Shown piece after piece: positions 1 to 9,834 of a stretch of 64,000 bases of DNA. Positions within the stretch are counted from its first letter, which is position 1; each line of letters starts with the position of its first letter. The notes under the pieces were generated by a model. That model was not told the origin of the DNA. It worked only from the letters and a program-made list of their open reading frames with translations, and did not search any database. This stretch comes from Herminiimonas sp. (GTDB lineage Bacteria > Pseudomonadota > Gammaproteobacteria > Burkholderiales > Burkholderiaceae_D): the NCBI GenBank assembly GCA_027310305.1, contig DAIDBD010000107.1, positions 1 through 64,000 of the forward strand. Reading direction: 5' to 3'. Position numbers and translations under genes: made by a program.

Positions 1-621
1 GCGACGGTCAACGCGGTCAAACGGGACGGCCAGTGCTGGCAGGTTGAAGTCGCAACGGAATCGGAGGCATCGGCTTTCGATGCTGTCGTTGTCGCAACGC
101 AGCCGTCCCATGTCGCTGACCTGCTGGACGGTCTGATGAAAGCGGACAATCCAACTGCGTTCAATTACGAACCGATCACGACTTGTTATTTGCAATATCC
201 GCCGGAGCTTACATTGCCGCAGCCGTTTTTTGCATTGATCGATGATGCCAATGCCGGAGAATGGGGTCAGTTCGTATTCGATCGCGGACAGCTCGATGCG
301 GATCAAGCCGGATTATTGGCAGTCGTCGTCAGTGCGTCGTCCGACGCCATAGCAATTGCTCATGACGCGCTGGCAACGGCGATTGCGGCGCAACTGGCGA
401 AAGCATTCAGGCTGCCGGAACTAGCGCATCCGAAATGGACGAAAGTGATTACCGAAAAGCGTGCGACATTTTCCTGTACGCCTGCCTTGGCTCGCCCCGA
501 TAACACAACTGACATGAGCAGCCTGACAATCGCAGGCGATTACACCGCATGCGACTATCCGGCCACGCTGGAATCGGCCGTCAGAAGCGGTGTGAAGGCG
601 GCACGCGCTTTAGTCGTTTAA
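1..621 (+). CDS. hpnE: Hydroxysqualene dehydroxylase HpnE, C-terminal part (5' end outside window)
   Basis: The reading frame is open from base 1 to a TAA at 619-621, giving about 206 residues of the C-terminal half of an FAD-dependent amine-oxidase/desaturase-like protein. The tail contains the motif IAGDYTACDYPATLESAVRS, the FAD-contacting end typical of squalene-associated FAD desaturases (HpnE). In that family the enzyme removes the hydroxyl of hydroxysqualene to give squalene, a precursor of hopanoids. The N-terminal Rossmann motif lies outside the window. An internal ATG at 136 is not a credible start, because coding homology continues upstream (ValValValAlaThrGlnPro). It converges with radA. 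The family call is from sequence pattern only. Confidence 0.8.
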   Translation, partial: ATVNAVKRDGQCWQVEVATESEASAFDAVVVATQPSHVADLLDGLMKADNPTAFNYEPITTCYLQYPPELTLPQPFFALIDDANAGEWGQFVFDRGQLDADQAGLLAVVVSASSDAIAIAHDALATAIAAQLAKAFRLPELAHPKWTKVITEKRATFSCTPALARPDNTTDMSSLTIAGDYTACDYPATLESAVRSGVKAARALVV

Positions 622-638
622 AGAATTACCTGAATCGC

Positions 639-656
639 AAAACGGCATCGATGCCG
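639..656 (-). terminator. Possible terminator downstream of radA
   Basis: CGGCATCGATGCCG (643-656) is a perfect palindrome that on the minus strand is followed by TTTT. It lies 8 nt after the radA stop. The stem is only 5 bp with a 4-nt loop and the T-run is short, so strength is doubtful. Confidence 0.35.
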
Positions 657-664
657 CGGCATCG

Positions 665-2035
665 CTACTCGTGCTCCCGCATCTTGCTGAGTGCTTCATC
701 GATCCGTTCGACTGCGATGATGGTCAATCCTTCTATTTTCTGTTTCGGCGCATTTGATTTCGGAATCAGCGCGATCGAGAAACCGAGCTTGGCCGCTTCG
801 CGCAAGCGTTCCTGGCCGCGCGGCGCGGGACGGATTTCACCTGCCAGCCCCACTTCTCCGAACACCACCAGGCCGCGCGGCAACGGCTTGTTGCGCATCG
901 ACGAATGAATCGCCAGCAACACGGCCAGATCGGCCGCCGGTTCGGTGATTTTGACGCCGCCGACCGCGTTGATGAATACGTCCTGGTCGAATGCGGCAAT
1001 GCCGGCATGGCGGTGCAATACCGCCAGCAGCATCGCCAGCCGGTTCTGTTCCAGGCCGACCGACAGCCGCCGCGCGTTCGGCAGATGCGACGTATCGACC
1101 AGCGCCTGGATTTCCACCAGCAACGGCCGCGTGCCTTCCTGCGTCACCATCACGCACGATCCCGCAACCTGGTTGTCATGCTGCGATAAAAACAACGCCG
1201 ACGGATTGGATACGCCTTTCAACCCTTTTTCCGTCATCGCGAATACGCCGAGTTCATTGACCGCGCCGAAACGGTTCTTGAATGCGCGCACCAGACGGAA
1301 GCTGGAATGGGTATCGCCTTCGAAGTAGAGCACGGTATCGACGATATGCTCCAGCACGCGCGGCCCGGCCAGCGCGCCCTCCTTCGTCACGTGGCCGACC
1401 ATGATGATGGTGATGCCCGATTGCTTGGCCACCCGCGTCAGTTGCGCCGCGCATTCGCGCACCTGTGCGACCGAACCGGGCGCGGAACTGAGCGCATCGG
1501 AATAGACCGTCTGGATCGAATCGATGACGGCGACCTGCGGCTTGTGTTCGGCCAGCGTATTCAGTATTTTTTCCAGCTGGATTTCGGCCTGCAGCTTGAG
1601 ATCTTTCGCATCGACCGCCAGCCGCTTGGCGCGCAATGCGATTTGCGCGCCGGATTCCTCGCCGCTGACATACAGCACTTGCTTGATGCGCGACAGATTC
1701 GCCAGCGCCTGCAGCAGCAGCGTCGATTTGCCGATGCCGGGATCGCCGCCGATCAGCACCACGCCGCCGGGCACCAGGCCGCCGCCCAATACCCGGTCGA
1801 ATTCTTCAATGCCGGTGCCGAAGCGCGGCACATCGATCGCCTCGATATCGGCCAGAGTCATGACCGGCGCGGTTTGGGCAAGTCCCTGCGGCTGTGCGGA
1901 ATAACGGTTGCCGGTCGTTTCGATCAGCGTTTCGACCAGCGTATTCCACTGATTGCATGCCGGGCATTGGCCCGCCCATTTGTTGCTGATGCCGCCGCAT
2001 TCGGTGCAGGTGTAATTGGTTTTCGGTTTGGCCAT
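665..2035 (-). CDS. radA: DNA repair protein RadA
   Basis: RadA is a RecA-like ATPase that promotes branch migration of recombination intermediates. The 456-residue product has the normal family length. It starts with a C4 zinc finger (CTECGG near residue 11 and CPAC about 14 residues later), then a Walker A motif GDPGIGKST, the RadA-specific KNRFG motif, and a C-terminal Lon-protease-like domain. The frame stays open 35 codons upstream, but the start at 2035 (MAKPKTNYTC) is preferred because it directly precedes the zinc finger as in homologues. It lies 65 bp downstream of alr in the same direction, probably as one transcript. Confidence 0.95.
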   Translation of the reverse strand: MAKPKTNYTCTECGGISNKWAGQCPACNQWNTLVETLIETTGNRYSAQPQGLAQTAPVMTLADIEAIDVPRFGTGIEEFDRVLGGGLVPGGVVLIGGDPGIGKSTLLLQALANLSRIKQVLYVSGEESGAQIALRAKRLAVDAKDLKLQAEIQLEKILNTLAEHKPQVAVIDSIQTVYSDALSSAPGSVAQVRECAAQLTRVAKQSGITIIMVGHVTKEGALAGPRVLEHIVDTVLYFEGDTHSSFRLVRAFKNRFGAVNELGVFAMTEKGLKGVSNPSALFLSQHDNQVAGSCVMVTQEGTRPLLVEIQALVDTSHLPNARRLSVGLEQNRLAMLLAVLHRHAGIAAFDQDVFINAVGGVKITEPAADLAVLLAIHSSMRNKPLPRGLVVFGEVGLAGEIRPAPRGQERLREAAKLGFSIALIPKSNAPKQKIEGLTIIAVERIDEALSKMREHE

Positions 2036-2100
2036 TGTGAAATCGAAGTCCGTAAGAGATTGGTGCTGCCATTGACGCAATTGCTGTCTGCAATGCCCGC

Positions 2101-3177
2101 CTACCGCTCGACCACTTGCACCCGCGATGCCAATCCGCACATCAATTCATAACCGATCGTGCCGGCGGCATGCGCCACCTCGTCGATCGGCAAATCGTCG
2201 CCCCACAGCGTGACGGCGCTGCCGACCCGTGCGCCGGCAATCGGCGTCAGATCGACCGTGATCATGTCCATCGATACACGCCCCACGATGCCGGTTCTGA
2301 CACCGTCGACGATGACCGGCGTGCCATTCGGTGCGTGACGAGGATAACCGTCCGCATAACCGCATGCGATTACGCCGATTTTCATCGGCTTGCCGGCGAC
2401 AAAGCGGCTGCCGTAACCGATCGCGTCGCCGATCGACACATCCTGGATGCCGATGATCTTGCTGGCAAGCGTCATCGCGGGCCGCAAACCGAATTCCGCC
2501 GCGCTCCTGCCGCCCGGCGTGCCGCCATACAGCATGATGCCGGGGCGCACCCAGTCGGCCGCCGCCTCAGGATGCAGCAAATCGGCAGCAGAATTGGATA
2601 AGCTGCGTTGACCTGCCAGCCCCTCGGTCGCGCCATTGAAGCGCCGCACCTGCTCCTGCAACGGCAGAGCAGGATTGGCCGCATCGTCTGCATTGGCGAA
2701 ATGCGTCATCAATGTGATGTGGCGAACTGCATCGATCGCCCGCAGTCTTACATAGGCGGCACGAAAAGCGTCCGGTTTGAATCCCAGCCGATTCATGCCG
2801 CTGTTCATTTTCAAATGCACATCGACAGGCGATTTGATGCCGCCTTTTTCGAGCATTTCGATTTGCTCGATGGAATGGATCGCCGTTTCCAATCGATAGT
2901 CGATGACCGTTTTCAAATCGACCGGCTCGAAAAATCCTTCCAGCAGCAAGACAGGTTTCTGCCAACCCATTTCGCGCAACCGCACCGCGCCATCCAGTTC
3001 GATCAATCCCAATCCATCGGCAGCCGCAAAACCGCGCATGCCGCGCGCCAGACCATGCCCGTATGCATTCGCCTTGACCACCGCCCATGTTTTCGAATGC
3101 GGCGCGCAACGTTGCGCAACGGCTAAATTGAATTGCAGTGCGGCGATATCAATGGTGGCGACAAGCGGTCTTGGCAT
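2101..3177 (-). CDS. alr: Alanine racemase
   Basis: This PLP enzyme interconverts L- and D-alanine for peptidoglycan synthesis in the cytoplasm. The 358-residue length is typical. The PLP lysine lies in the motif [10 protein letters not shown] (Lys35), and the second catalytic residue, tyrosine, is in IGYGSRF of the C-terminal beta domain. The N-terminal TIM-barrel start ([15 protein letters not shown]) is complete. It is followed by radA and diverges from lplT, with about 150 bp between their starts. Whether it is the biosynthetic Alr or a catabolic DadX cannot be told from sequence; no dadA lies nearby. Confidence 0.95.
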   Translation of the reverse strand: MPRPLVATIDIAALQFNLAVAQRCAPHSKTWAVVKANAYGHGLARGMRGFAAADGLGLIELDGAVRLREMGWQKPVLLLEGFFEPVDLKTVIDYRLETAIHSIEQIEMLEKGGIKSPVDVHLKMNSGMNRLGFKPDAFRAAYVRLRAIDAVRHITLMTHFANADDAANPALPLQEQVRRFNGATEGLAGQRSLSNSAADLLHPEAAADWVRPGIMLYGGTPGGRSAAEFGLRPAMTLASKIIGIQDVSIGDAIGYGSRFVAGKPMKIGVIACGYADGYPRHAPNGTPVIVDGVRTGIVGRVSMDMITVDLTPIAGARVGSAVTLWGDDLPIDEVAHAAGTIGYELMCGLASRVQVVER

Positions 3178-3325
3178 GAGAACAATATTGCGGCTTCAAT
3201 AATGGTTGAAAATGCGATCCAACTATTTTACCGGACGCGATCATAATGCCCGCATGCAAATGCAAGGGTTTTCTTAATTATTCATGGTATAAAGCAAGCC
3301 GGAGACATTACGTTACGATCAAAGA

Positions 3326-4594
3326 ATGCGAATGAATCGCGGCTTTTACACCATCATGGCGGCACAGTTTTTTTCGTCGCTGGCAGACAATGCTCTTCTT
3401 ATAGCGGCTATCGCACTGTTGACAACGATGAATTCGCCGGCATGGATGACGCCGTTGCTGAAACTGTTTTTCGTGCTGTCCTACGTATTGTTAGCCGCAT
3501 TCGTCGGCGCCTTTGCCGACGCGCTGCCCAAGGGCCGCGTGATGTTCATTACCAACCTGATCAAGGTCGTCGGTTGCGCAATGATGTTCTTTCGTGTTCA
3601 TCCGCTATTCGCCTATGCGATGGTGGGCTTCGGCGCAGCAGCGTATTCGCCGGCGAAATACGGCATCCTGACTGAATTATTGCCTCCGGAAAAACTGGTT
3701 GCCGCGAACGGTTGGATCGAAGGCCTGACCGTCGCATCGATCATTCTCGGCACCGTGATGGGCGGCGCATTGGTCAATACGCACATATCGGCGATCCTGT
3801 TGTCATTCAATTTTCCGTTCATCGATACCGGCATCGATACGCCGACCGAAGCGGCATTGGTCGTCATCATCGGCGCGTATCTGATTGCGGCGATATTCAA
3901 TCTGAAAATTCCCGACACCGGCGCGCGGTATGCGCATCAGCAACGCAATCCGGTCAAATTGATTGTCGACTTCGCAGGCTGCTTTTCGACGTTATGGAAA
4001 GACAAGCTCGGCCAGATTTCGCTGGCGGTCACGACATTATTCTGGGGTGCGGGCGCGACTTTGCAATTCATCGTGCTGAAATGGGCTGAAAAATCGCTGC
4101 GCATGCCGCTCGACAGGGCTGCCATCCTGCAAGGCGTGGTGGCGGTCGGCGTTGCGGCCGGCGCCATGGCAGCGGCGCGTTTTGTGCCGTTGAAAAAATC
4201 GCTGGGCGTCATGCCGCTGGGCATTGCGATGGGCATCGTCGTGATCATGATGACGATGGTGCATTCGGTGTGGATCGCCTATCCGTTGCTGGTGATAATC
4301 GGTGCGCTGTCCGGTTATTTCGTGGTGCCGATGAATGCGCTGCTGCAGCATCGCGGCCATGTGCTGATGAGCGCCGGCCACTCGATTGCGGTACAGAATT
4401 TCAATGAAAACCTGTCGGTGCTGACGATGCTGGTGCTCTATGCGTTGATGGTCAAGCTGAATCTGAACGTCAACCTCGTGATCGTCATGTTCGGCCTGTT
4501 CGTGTCGGGCATGATGTACGTCATCATGCGCAAGCATGCCGCCAATCAGCGCGAACATGATTTGCTTGCGCTGATCGGCGAGCACAAGCACTGA
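3326..4594 (+). CDS. lplT: Lysophospholipid transporter LplT
   Basis: This is a major-facilitator protein of 422 residues with about 12 membrane segments. The start MNRGFYTIMAAQFFSSLADN and the stretch GAAAYSPAKYGILTELLPPE are characteristic of LplT, which flips lysophospholipids across the inner membrane for re-acylation. The Aas acyltransferase that is fused or adjacent in enterics is not seen here. Two ATGs (3326 and 3332) are possible starts. The stop lies 3 nt from that of the convergent DUF1853 gene, and I see no terminator between them. Confidence 0.9.
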   Translation: MRMNRGFYTIMAAQFFSSLADNALLIAAIALLTTMNSPAWMTPLLKLFFVLSYVLLAAFVGAFADALPKGRVMFITNLIKVVGCAMMFFRVHPLFAYAMVGFGAAAYSPAKYGILTELLPPEKLVAANGWIEGLTVASIILGTVMGGALVNTHISAILLSFNFPFIDTGIDTPTEAALVVIIGAYLIAAIFNLKIPDTGARYAHQQRNPVKLIVDFAGCFSTLWKDKLGQISLAVTTLFWGAGATLQFIVLKWAEKSLRMPLDRAAILQGVVAVGVAAGAMAAARFVPLKKSLGVMPLGIAMGIVVIMMTMVHSVWIAYPLLVIIGALSGYFVVPMNALLQHRGHVLMSAGHSIAVQNFNENLSVLTMLVLYALMVKLNLNVNLVIVMFGLFVSGMMYVIMRKHAANQREHDLLALIGEHKH

Positions 4595-4597
4595 AAA

Positions 4598-5590
4598 TCA
4601 TTTTCCCGGCAGAACCGCGCGCCGTATCCGCATCCGCTCCCCCGCCCGGGCGCGCCAGTCTTCCGGCACGATGAATCCCCGATCCGTTTCAACCGCATGG
4701 TTTCCCTGCCGCTCGACGACCGCCGCCATTACCGGCATCGGGTCGTTTTCAAAATGCGCCGCCAGCATTTCCTGCAACGATTTCCTGCTCAAGGATTGGG
4801 AAAAATCCGTTTTCGCAGGCGCCAGCCAGCTCAATCTCGGCAGAACGACATAGCGCTCCGCATTCCGCGCATCCAGTTCGGCCAGCGTGCACCAGAATCC
4901 GCTGCAATGCGCATCGGACACGCCCAGATCCCGGTTCGGCGCAGGATCGCCGTCATGGTAAAACAGCCAGCCCTTGATCAGTGCCTGCGCCGAGGCAACC
5001 GGTTGCGGCAAATGCAGTTGTGCCGCAGGATGCCGGGCCAGCGATAGCTGCCGGCTCAATATCTTCTGCATCTTGGCGCCGAGCGTATCGGCCAGGTTCG
5101 GTCCGACGAAATAATCGGCCTGCGGGCCGGCGCCGGTCGATTCGAGCAGATAAAACTTGGTCGCGAACTCCCAGTGCACCAGCGCCGCGCCATCCCGCAG
5201 CAGGAAATCGAATTCGCCCACCGTATCGTTTTTGCCGGCCCTCACCTGCACGCCATGCGCGACCAATGAGCCTTGATGCCGGAAATAAAAAGCCATCAGC
5301 TTTTCCGCATAGCGGCCCAGACGCGAAAAGGGCCGGACATCGGCATAGGCATGCAGCGCGGCAGGCGAACGATCGAGCGCGCTGAGCCACTCATGCGCAT
5401 CCCGGCCGGCATGCGCCGGCAAGGTTGCAATCTGCCCGTTCCATTGCGCCGCGCGCGGATCGAGCAAATCCGGCGCATCGATCAGCCATGCCAGCGCCCG
5501 CACGTGCGGATCGTTCAGGTCATTCCAGCGGCGATGAAATTGCGTCTGAAAAGAGGCGGACGGCTTGTTACCTGCTATTGGCATAGGCAT
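4598..5590 (-). CDS. DUF1853 family protein
   Basis: This 330-residue soluble protein has no signal peptide. It matches the general pattern of the DUF1853 family: an N-terminal motif around LNDPHVRALAWLIDAPDLL, then RLGRYAEKLMAFYF and VGEFDFLL, which suggest a PD-(D/E)XK nuclease-like core. The E-F-D-F segment and a following HWEFATKFYL (E and K spaced as in the nuclease fold) are visible. The function is not established. Its start overlaps the end of the uracil-DNA glycosylase gene by 23 nt, so the two are probably co-transcribed. A role in DNA metabolism is only a guess from the fold and neighbour. Confidence 0.75.
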   Translation of the reverse strand: MPMPIAGNKPSASFQTQFHRRWNDLNDPHVRALAWLIDAPDLLDPRAAQWNGQIATLPAHAGRDAHEWLSALDRSPAALHAYADVRPFSRLGRYAEKLMAFYFRHQGSLVAHGVQVRAGKNDTVGEFDFLLRDGAALVHWEFATKFYLLESTGAGPQADYFVGPNLADTLGAKMQKILSRQLSLARHPAAQLHLPQPVASAQALIKGWLFYHDGDPAPNRDLGVSDAHCSGFWCTLAELDARNAERYVVLPRLSWLAPAKTDFSQSLSRKSLQEMLAAHFENDPMPVMAAVVERQGNHAVETDRGFIVPEDWRARAGERMRIRRAVLPGK

Positions 5591-6290
5591 TCATTGCCAG
5601 GCACAGATCGCTCCAGCTCTTGCCTTTATCGGACAGCTTGCGCAGCAGGTAGGCCGGGTGGTAAGTCACGACCAGCGGCAGGCCGGCATACCGATGCACC
5701 TTGCCGCGCAACTGGGCCACGGCGATATTTTGATCTAGGCCGAGCAGCGATAGCGCAGCCGTCTTGCCCAGCGCGACGATGACGGCCGGCTCGATCAATT
5801 CGATCTGCCGTTGCAGATAAGGCATGCAGGCTGCGGCTTCTTCCGGCGTTGGCGCCCGGTCCTTGCCGTCGGCGCCGGTCGGACGGCATTTGACGATGTT
5901 GGCGATGTACGCATTGTCGCCGCGCTTCAATCCAATCGCGCGCAGCATGTTGTCGAGCAGTTTTCCGGCCGGGCCGACAAAAGGTTCGCCCTGCAAATCC
6001 TCGTTGCGGCCCGGCCCTTCGCCGATGAAAAGCCATTTCGCTTTTTCGTCGCCGACACCGAATACCGCTCTGGTGCGGTTTTTGCACAATCCGCATTTGA
6101 CGCAACTTGCAACGGATGCTTGAAGCTGCGTCCAGTCCATCTCCGCAATCTCGGAAGCCGATGGCGCAGCGGCCGCCGGCATCAGCGGTTCGGATGCGGC
6201 GCTTGCCGGCGCCGCATCCCGCCGCACCCACAATGGGCCCACGCCCATTTCATTCAAAAAAACCGCACGCCGATCTGATGGAGATGTCAT
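5568..6290 (-). CDS. Uracil-DNA glycosylase, family 4 (iron-sulfur)
   Basis: This enzyme excises uracil from DNA in base-excision repair. The central segment holds the family-4 active-site motif GEGPGRNEDLQGEPFVG and the following PAGKLLDNML. Cysteines in CVKCGLCKNR, in VKCRP and in AACMPYL fit the 4Fe-4S ligands of this family. A Pro/Ala-rich segment of about 50 residues precedes the catalytic domain, as in many proteobacterial homologues; the total is 240 residues. The start codon overlaps the stop of rimI (ATGA), placing it in a tsaB-rimI-udg-DUF1853 operon. Confidence 0.9.
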   Translation of the reverse strand: MTSPSDRRAVFLNEMGVGPLWVRRDAAPASAASEPLMPAAAAPSASEIAEMDWTQLQASVASCVKCGLCKNRTRAVFGVGDEKAKWLFIGEGPGRNEDLQGEPFVGPAGKLLDNMLRAIGLKRGDNAYIANIVKCRPTGADGKDRAPTPEEAAACMPYLQRQIELIEPAVIVALGKTAALSLLGLDQNIAVAQLRGKVHRYAGLPLVVTYHPAYLLRKLSDKGKSWSDLCLAMNAYANSR

Positions 6291-6778
6291 ACCCGCAGCC
6301 TCATGACGATCGCATCCTCGCGCGTTTCCTGCGCCGCAGGATAATAATTCTTGCGGATGCCGATTTGGGAAAAGCCGTATCGGCTGTAGACGGCCAGTGC
6401 CCGACAGTTGGACGGCCTGACTTCGAGCAATACCGAATGCATGCCTTTTCCCTGCGTCAGTGCAACCACTTTATCGAGCATCATGCGCCCGATACCTTGT
6501 CCCTGCAAATCCGCATGCACGGTAATATTGAGCAGATGCGCCTCGTCCACAGCCGGCATCAGCAGAAAATATCCGGCCAGCCCATGCGTTGCATCGCGCA
6601 CGATCCATGTTTCGTAGCCGCTATCGAGCGAATCCAGAAAATTGCCGCGCGTCCAGGGAAAGGGATAAATACCGTATTCGATTTCCAGCACTTCCTGAAT
6701 ATCGTCCGCCTGCATGCGCGCCAACCGCATCGATTGGCGGTCCGGCCGGTTCGATAGCGGATTCTGCATGGAACTCAT
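6287..6778 (-). CDS. rimI: Ribosomal protein S18-alanine N-acetyltransferase RimI
   Basis: This GNAT acetyltransferase has 163 residues. The acetyl-CoA loop is visible as HADLQGQGIGRMML, followed by LLEVRPSNCRALAVYSRYGF, the RimI-type motif. It acetylates the N-terminal alanine of ribosomal protein S18. The frame is open about 100 codons further upstream, but that part lies antisense-free inside tsaB. The ATG at 6778 overlapping the tsaB stop (ATGA) is therefore the credible start. Location directly after tsaB is the usual arrangement in proteobacteria. Confidence 0.92.
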   Translation of the reverse strand: MSSMQNPLSNRPDRQSMRLARMQADDIQEVLEIEYGIYPFPWTRGNFLDSLDSGYETWIVRDATHGLAGYFLLMPAVDEAHLLNITVHADLQGQGIGRMMLDKVVALTQGKGMHSVLLEVRPSNCRALAVYSRYGFSQIGIRKNYYPAAQETREDAIVMRLRV

Positions 6779-7464
6779 GTGGTCGCCCTTATCAGCCGTT
6801 CGCTCGTGGTCAGCGCCACCTTGTTGCGCAGATAAAGCGGTTGCGCATCGCGCGGCGTTACCGTGCGGCCTTCGGCAAACGCAATGCGCGCCAATCGTGC
6901 AATGCCTGCCGCATGCGGCATTAGCAATGGCCATGCGTCTTTTGCAAAGCGCCGGTTCCCGAACGCCGATGGATATGCCGACAAGCCGTTGCCGCAAGCG
7001 ACTACATCGCCGGAAGGCGATACGGCGGATGCCGCCGAAAGCGTCGGCTCGATGATGGCCTGCCATTGCCCGGCGAAACGGTATTGCGCCCAATAGACTT
7101 CATCCATTCGCGCATCCAGCACGGCCAGCACATCCGACGCGCCGGTTGCTTCGCGGCACGCCTGCGCCATAGCCTGCAATGTAACGACCGGAATCACCGG
7201 AAGACCGGCGCCGAATGCCAATCCCTGCGCAATGCCGCACGCGGTGCGCACGCCGGTAAATGAACCGGGGCCCGCGCCGAATGCAACGGCATCGCATTCG
7301 GCCAGCGCAATGCCGGCCTGTGCCAGCAGCCTTTGCACAATCGGCAGTATGGTTTGCGAATGGGTCTGCACACCGGACGCTTCACCCGCGATGACCTGAT
7401 CGCCGCGCAGCAGCGCAGCAGAAGCGAGTTCGGTCGAGGTTTCGATTGCAAGAATGATAGGCAT
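6775..7464 (-). CDS. tsaB: tRNA threonylcarbamoyladenosine synthesis protein TsaB
   Basis: TsaB is an inactive ASKHA-fold partner of TsaD needed for the t6A37 modification of tRNA. The product has 229 residues, begins ILAIETSTELASAALLRGD, and carries the conserved GAGPGSFTGVRTACGIAQGL segment. It is the first gene of the leftward tsaB-rimI-udg-DUF1853 group and diverges from the thioredoxin-like gene across an 87-bp gap. Confidence 0.95.
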   Translation of the reverse strand: MPIILAIETSTELASAALLRGDQVIAGEASGVQTHSQTILPIVQRLLAQAGIALAECDAVAFGAGPGSFTGVRTACGIAQGLAFGAGLPVIPVVTLQAMAQACREATGASDVLAVLDARMDEVYWAQYRFAGQWQAIIEPTLSAASAVSPSGDVVACGNGLSAYPSAFGNRRFAKDAWPLLMPHAAGIARLARIAFAEGRTVTPRDAQPLYLRNKVALTTSERLIRATT

Positions 7465-7551
7465 GTCCGTATTTTACCTTGCACATTACCGGCAGCGCGC
7501 GATTGCCGCCATACAAAGTCCGGCAAGGATGCAACGCTGTAAAATACCGCC

Positions 7552-7983
7552 ATGTCCAGCCTGACCCTAGAACTTCACAATCGGTCCCGGTTAGCCGAAA
7601 CGCTGACCGGCGACGTATGGATCGTCGCCTGCCTGTGCGCGGCATGGTGCGACGTCTGCTGTCAATATCGTCCCCGTTTCGATGAACTGGCCACCCTTCA
7701 CCCGGACAAGCGTTTCGTCTGGATCGATATCGAAGATCAGGCCGACGTCGTAGGCGATCTCGATGTCGAGAATTTTCCCACCCTGCTGATCCAGCGCGGC
7801 GATACCGTCGCTTTTTTCGGCACCGTGCAACCCGATTTGCGGCAGGCAAACCGGCTGTTGCTGGCCCAGGTCGAAAAAAGCGATGATGAATTGCGTGCCG
7901 AAGCGCTTGGCAGCCCGGTTCGCAAAGCCTGGCAAAAAGATTGCAATCTGCGCGAACGATTGAATGAAGCGTTGGATATATAA
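7552..7983 (+). CDS. Thioredoxin-family protein
   Basis: This small 143-residue cytoplasmic protein has a thioredoxin-like fold. The redox motif is CAAWCDVCCQYRPRFDEL with a WCxxC pair, followed by VDVENFPTLLIQRGD, in which the cis-proline (FPT) of thioredoxins is present. A C-terminal helix of about 40 residues extends past the fold. There is no signal peptide. The partner is unknown. The next gene starts 32 bp downstream on the same strand and may share the transcript. Confidence 0.8.
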   Translation: MSSLTLELHNRSRLAETLTGDVWIVACLCAAWCDVCCQYRPRFDELATLHPDKRFVWIDIEDQADVVGDLDVENFPTLLIQRGDTVAFFGTVQPDLRQANRLLLAQVEKSDDELRAEALGSPVRKAWQKDCNLRERLNEALDI

Positions 7984-8015
7984 ATAAAAATCAACTCCTA
8001 AAGGCGGCCCCTTCC

Positions 8016-9761
8016 ATGAATACGCTGCAAGATCAACCAGTCAGCCCGGTCACGATGCCCGCAATCGACGACGCCATCGCCGTTCTTCAGAAAAACAAGG
8101 ATCGATGGGCGGCCTTGCCTATCAAGGCGCGGATTGCCTATCTCGCCGATATTCGCGAGCGCATTCCGCGCGTCGCCGCGGATTGGGTCGCGGCGGCCGT
8201 CAAAGCCAAAGGAATCGAACATGCGCCGACGCTGGCCGGCGAAGAATGGATGTCCGGTCCGTGGGCCCTTCTGCGCAGCGTCAAGCAAATGATCGAAACA
8301 CTCGACAATATCGCAGCGAACGACAGGACCGCCATCTCAAAATTGCCGACGCGCGTATCGACGTCCGGCCAAACCGTAATTGAAGTATTTCCCCGCACCG
8401 TGTTCGATCGCTTGCTGATGAACGGCATACGCGCCGAAGTGTGGATGCAGCCGGATGTGCCGCAACACGACGTGGCAAATCATGCGGCGGCATCTTATGG
8501 CGCGCGACATCATCCGAAAGGCGAAGTGGGACTCGTTCTGGGCGCTGGCAATATTGCCAGCATCGCGCCGCTCGATGTCCTGTACAAGCTGTACACTGAT
8601 TTATCGGTAGTGGTATTGAAGCTCAATCCGGTCAACGACTATCTCGGCCCGTTCATCGAAGACGTTTTCTCGCTGCTGATTCGCGACGGCTTCGTGCGGA
8701 TTACCTACGGCGGCGGCGATGTCGGCGCGTATCTGTGCAATCACGCGGGCATCGATACGATGCACATCACCGGCAGCATCGTCACGCATGACGCCATCGT
8801 GTTCGGCGCGCAAAAGCAGCCTGGCGTTCCGCGCCGGCGCATCAACAGCAAGCCGATCACCAGCGAACTGGGCGGCGTCAGCCCGGTCATCGTCGTGCCC
8901 GGTCCGTGGACCGGCGCCGACATCGCGTTCCAGGCGGAAAATATCGCAACGCAGCGCCTGCACAATGGCGGTTTCAACTGCATCGCATCGCAGGCGCTGG
9001 TGTTGCCCGACGGATGGGAACATGCCGAAGCGCTGGAACAAGCGGTTGCGCAAGCAGTGTCGAATGCACCCGACCGGCCCGCATATTATCCCGGCGCGGA
9101 ACAGCGCAAGGAACGCTTCCGGCAGCATTACGGCGAACAGCCCGGTTCCGTCTGCAAACCGATGGCACGCGAGCAGTTGTTGATCAGCATCGATGCGCAA
9201 GACACGCAGGCCGACCAGCTCCTCTACCGGGAAGAAGCCTTTGCGCCGGTGCTCGGCATGCCGCATCTGCCTTATCGGGACGAGCTGGATTTCCTGCGCA
9301 AAGCCGTCGATTTCTGCAACACGCGGCTGGCCGGAACATTGGGCGCGAACATCATCATTCATCCGAAAACACGGGCCAAGCTCGGCAGGCAATTCGAGCA
9401 GGAAATCGCACGCCTGAAGTATGGCTGCATCGCGGTCAATCTGTGGACCGGCGTCGGCTTTCTGCTGACCGAAACCTCGTGGGGCGCCTTTCCCGGCCAT
9501 CCGATCGACGATGTTCAGAGCGGCATCGGCACCGTGCATAACACGATGATGTTCGACCAGCCGGAAAAAACCGTTTTATACGGCCAGTTCCATCCGTTTC
9601 CGCGCAGCTTCGTATCGGGCCGGCATGGTTTGCTGCCAACGCCGCCGTGGTTCGTGTCGCATCGGTCCGCGCACAAGGTTGCCGAACATCTTTTCAGGTT
9701 CGAAGCGAAGCCTTCATGGCTGAAGATTCCGGCGATTTTCCTGCATGCATTGCGCAGTTGA
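8016..9761 (+). CDS. Aldehyde dehydrogenase superfamily protein
   Basis: This 581-residue protein has an aldehyde-dehydrogenase fold. The catalytic cysteine sits in GGFNCIASQ and the general-base glutamate in ITSELGGVSPVIV; a Rossmann segment GEVGLVLGAGNIASIAPLDVL precedes them. It is longer than classical ALDHs (about 490-500) and the sequence around the active site differs from the common GQxC pattern, so it belongs to a divergent subgroup. The substrate cannot be inferred, and neighbours give no pathway. The frame reads intact from an ATG at 8016. Confidence 0.75.
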   Translation: MNTLQDQPVSPVTMPAIDDAIAVLQKNKDRWAALPIKARIAYLADIRERIPRVAADWVAAAVKAKGIEHAPTLAGEEWMSGPWALLRSVKQMIETLDNIAANDRTAISKLPTRVSTSGQTVIEVFPRTVFDRLLMNGIRAEVWMQPDVPQHDVANHAAASYGARHHPKGEVGLVLGAGNIASIAPLDVLYKLYTDLSVVVLKLNPVNDYLGPFIEDVFSLLIRDGFVRITYGGGDVGAYLCNHAGIDTMHITGSIVTHDAIVFGAQKQPGVPRRRINSKPITSELGGVSPVIVVPGPWTGADIAFQAENIATQRLHNGGFNCIASQALVLPDGWEHAEALEQAVAQAVSNAPDRPAYYPGAEQRKERFRQHYGEQPGSVCKPMAREQLLISIDAQDTQADQLLYREEAFAPVLGMPHLPYRDELDFLRKAVDFCNTRLAGTLGANIIIHPKTRAKLGRQFEQEIARLKYGCIAVNLWTGVGFLLTETSWGAFPGHPIDDVQSGIGTVHNTMMFDQPEKTVLYGQFHPFPRSFVSGRHGLLPTPPWFVSHRSAHKVAEHLFRFEAKPSWLKIPAIFLHALRS

Positions 9762-9834
9762 TCGCAGCGGGACGGGCGCAGCAGGAAACCGGCGCTCTTG
9801 TTATCATCGACGCACTTTTCAACAGGAGACACGA

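Noticed and set aside
1307..2152. 281-codon open frame opposite radA
   Set aside because: Antisense shadow; RadA motifs on the minus strand are unambiguous.
3178..3325. TATAAA near 3290 as a promoter for lplT
   Set aside because: No acceptable -35 hexamer at 16-18 bp; left out as a feature.
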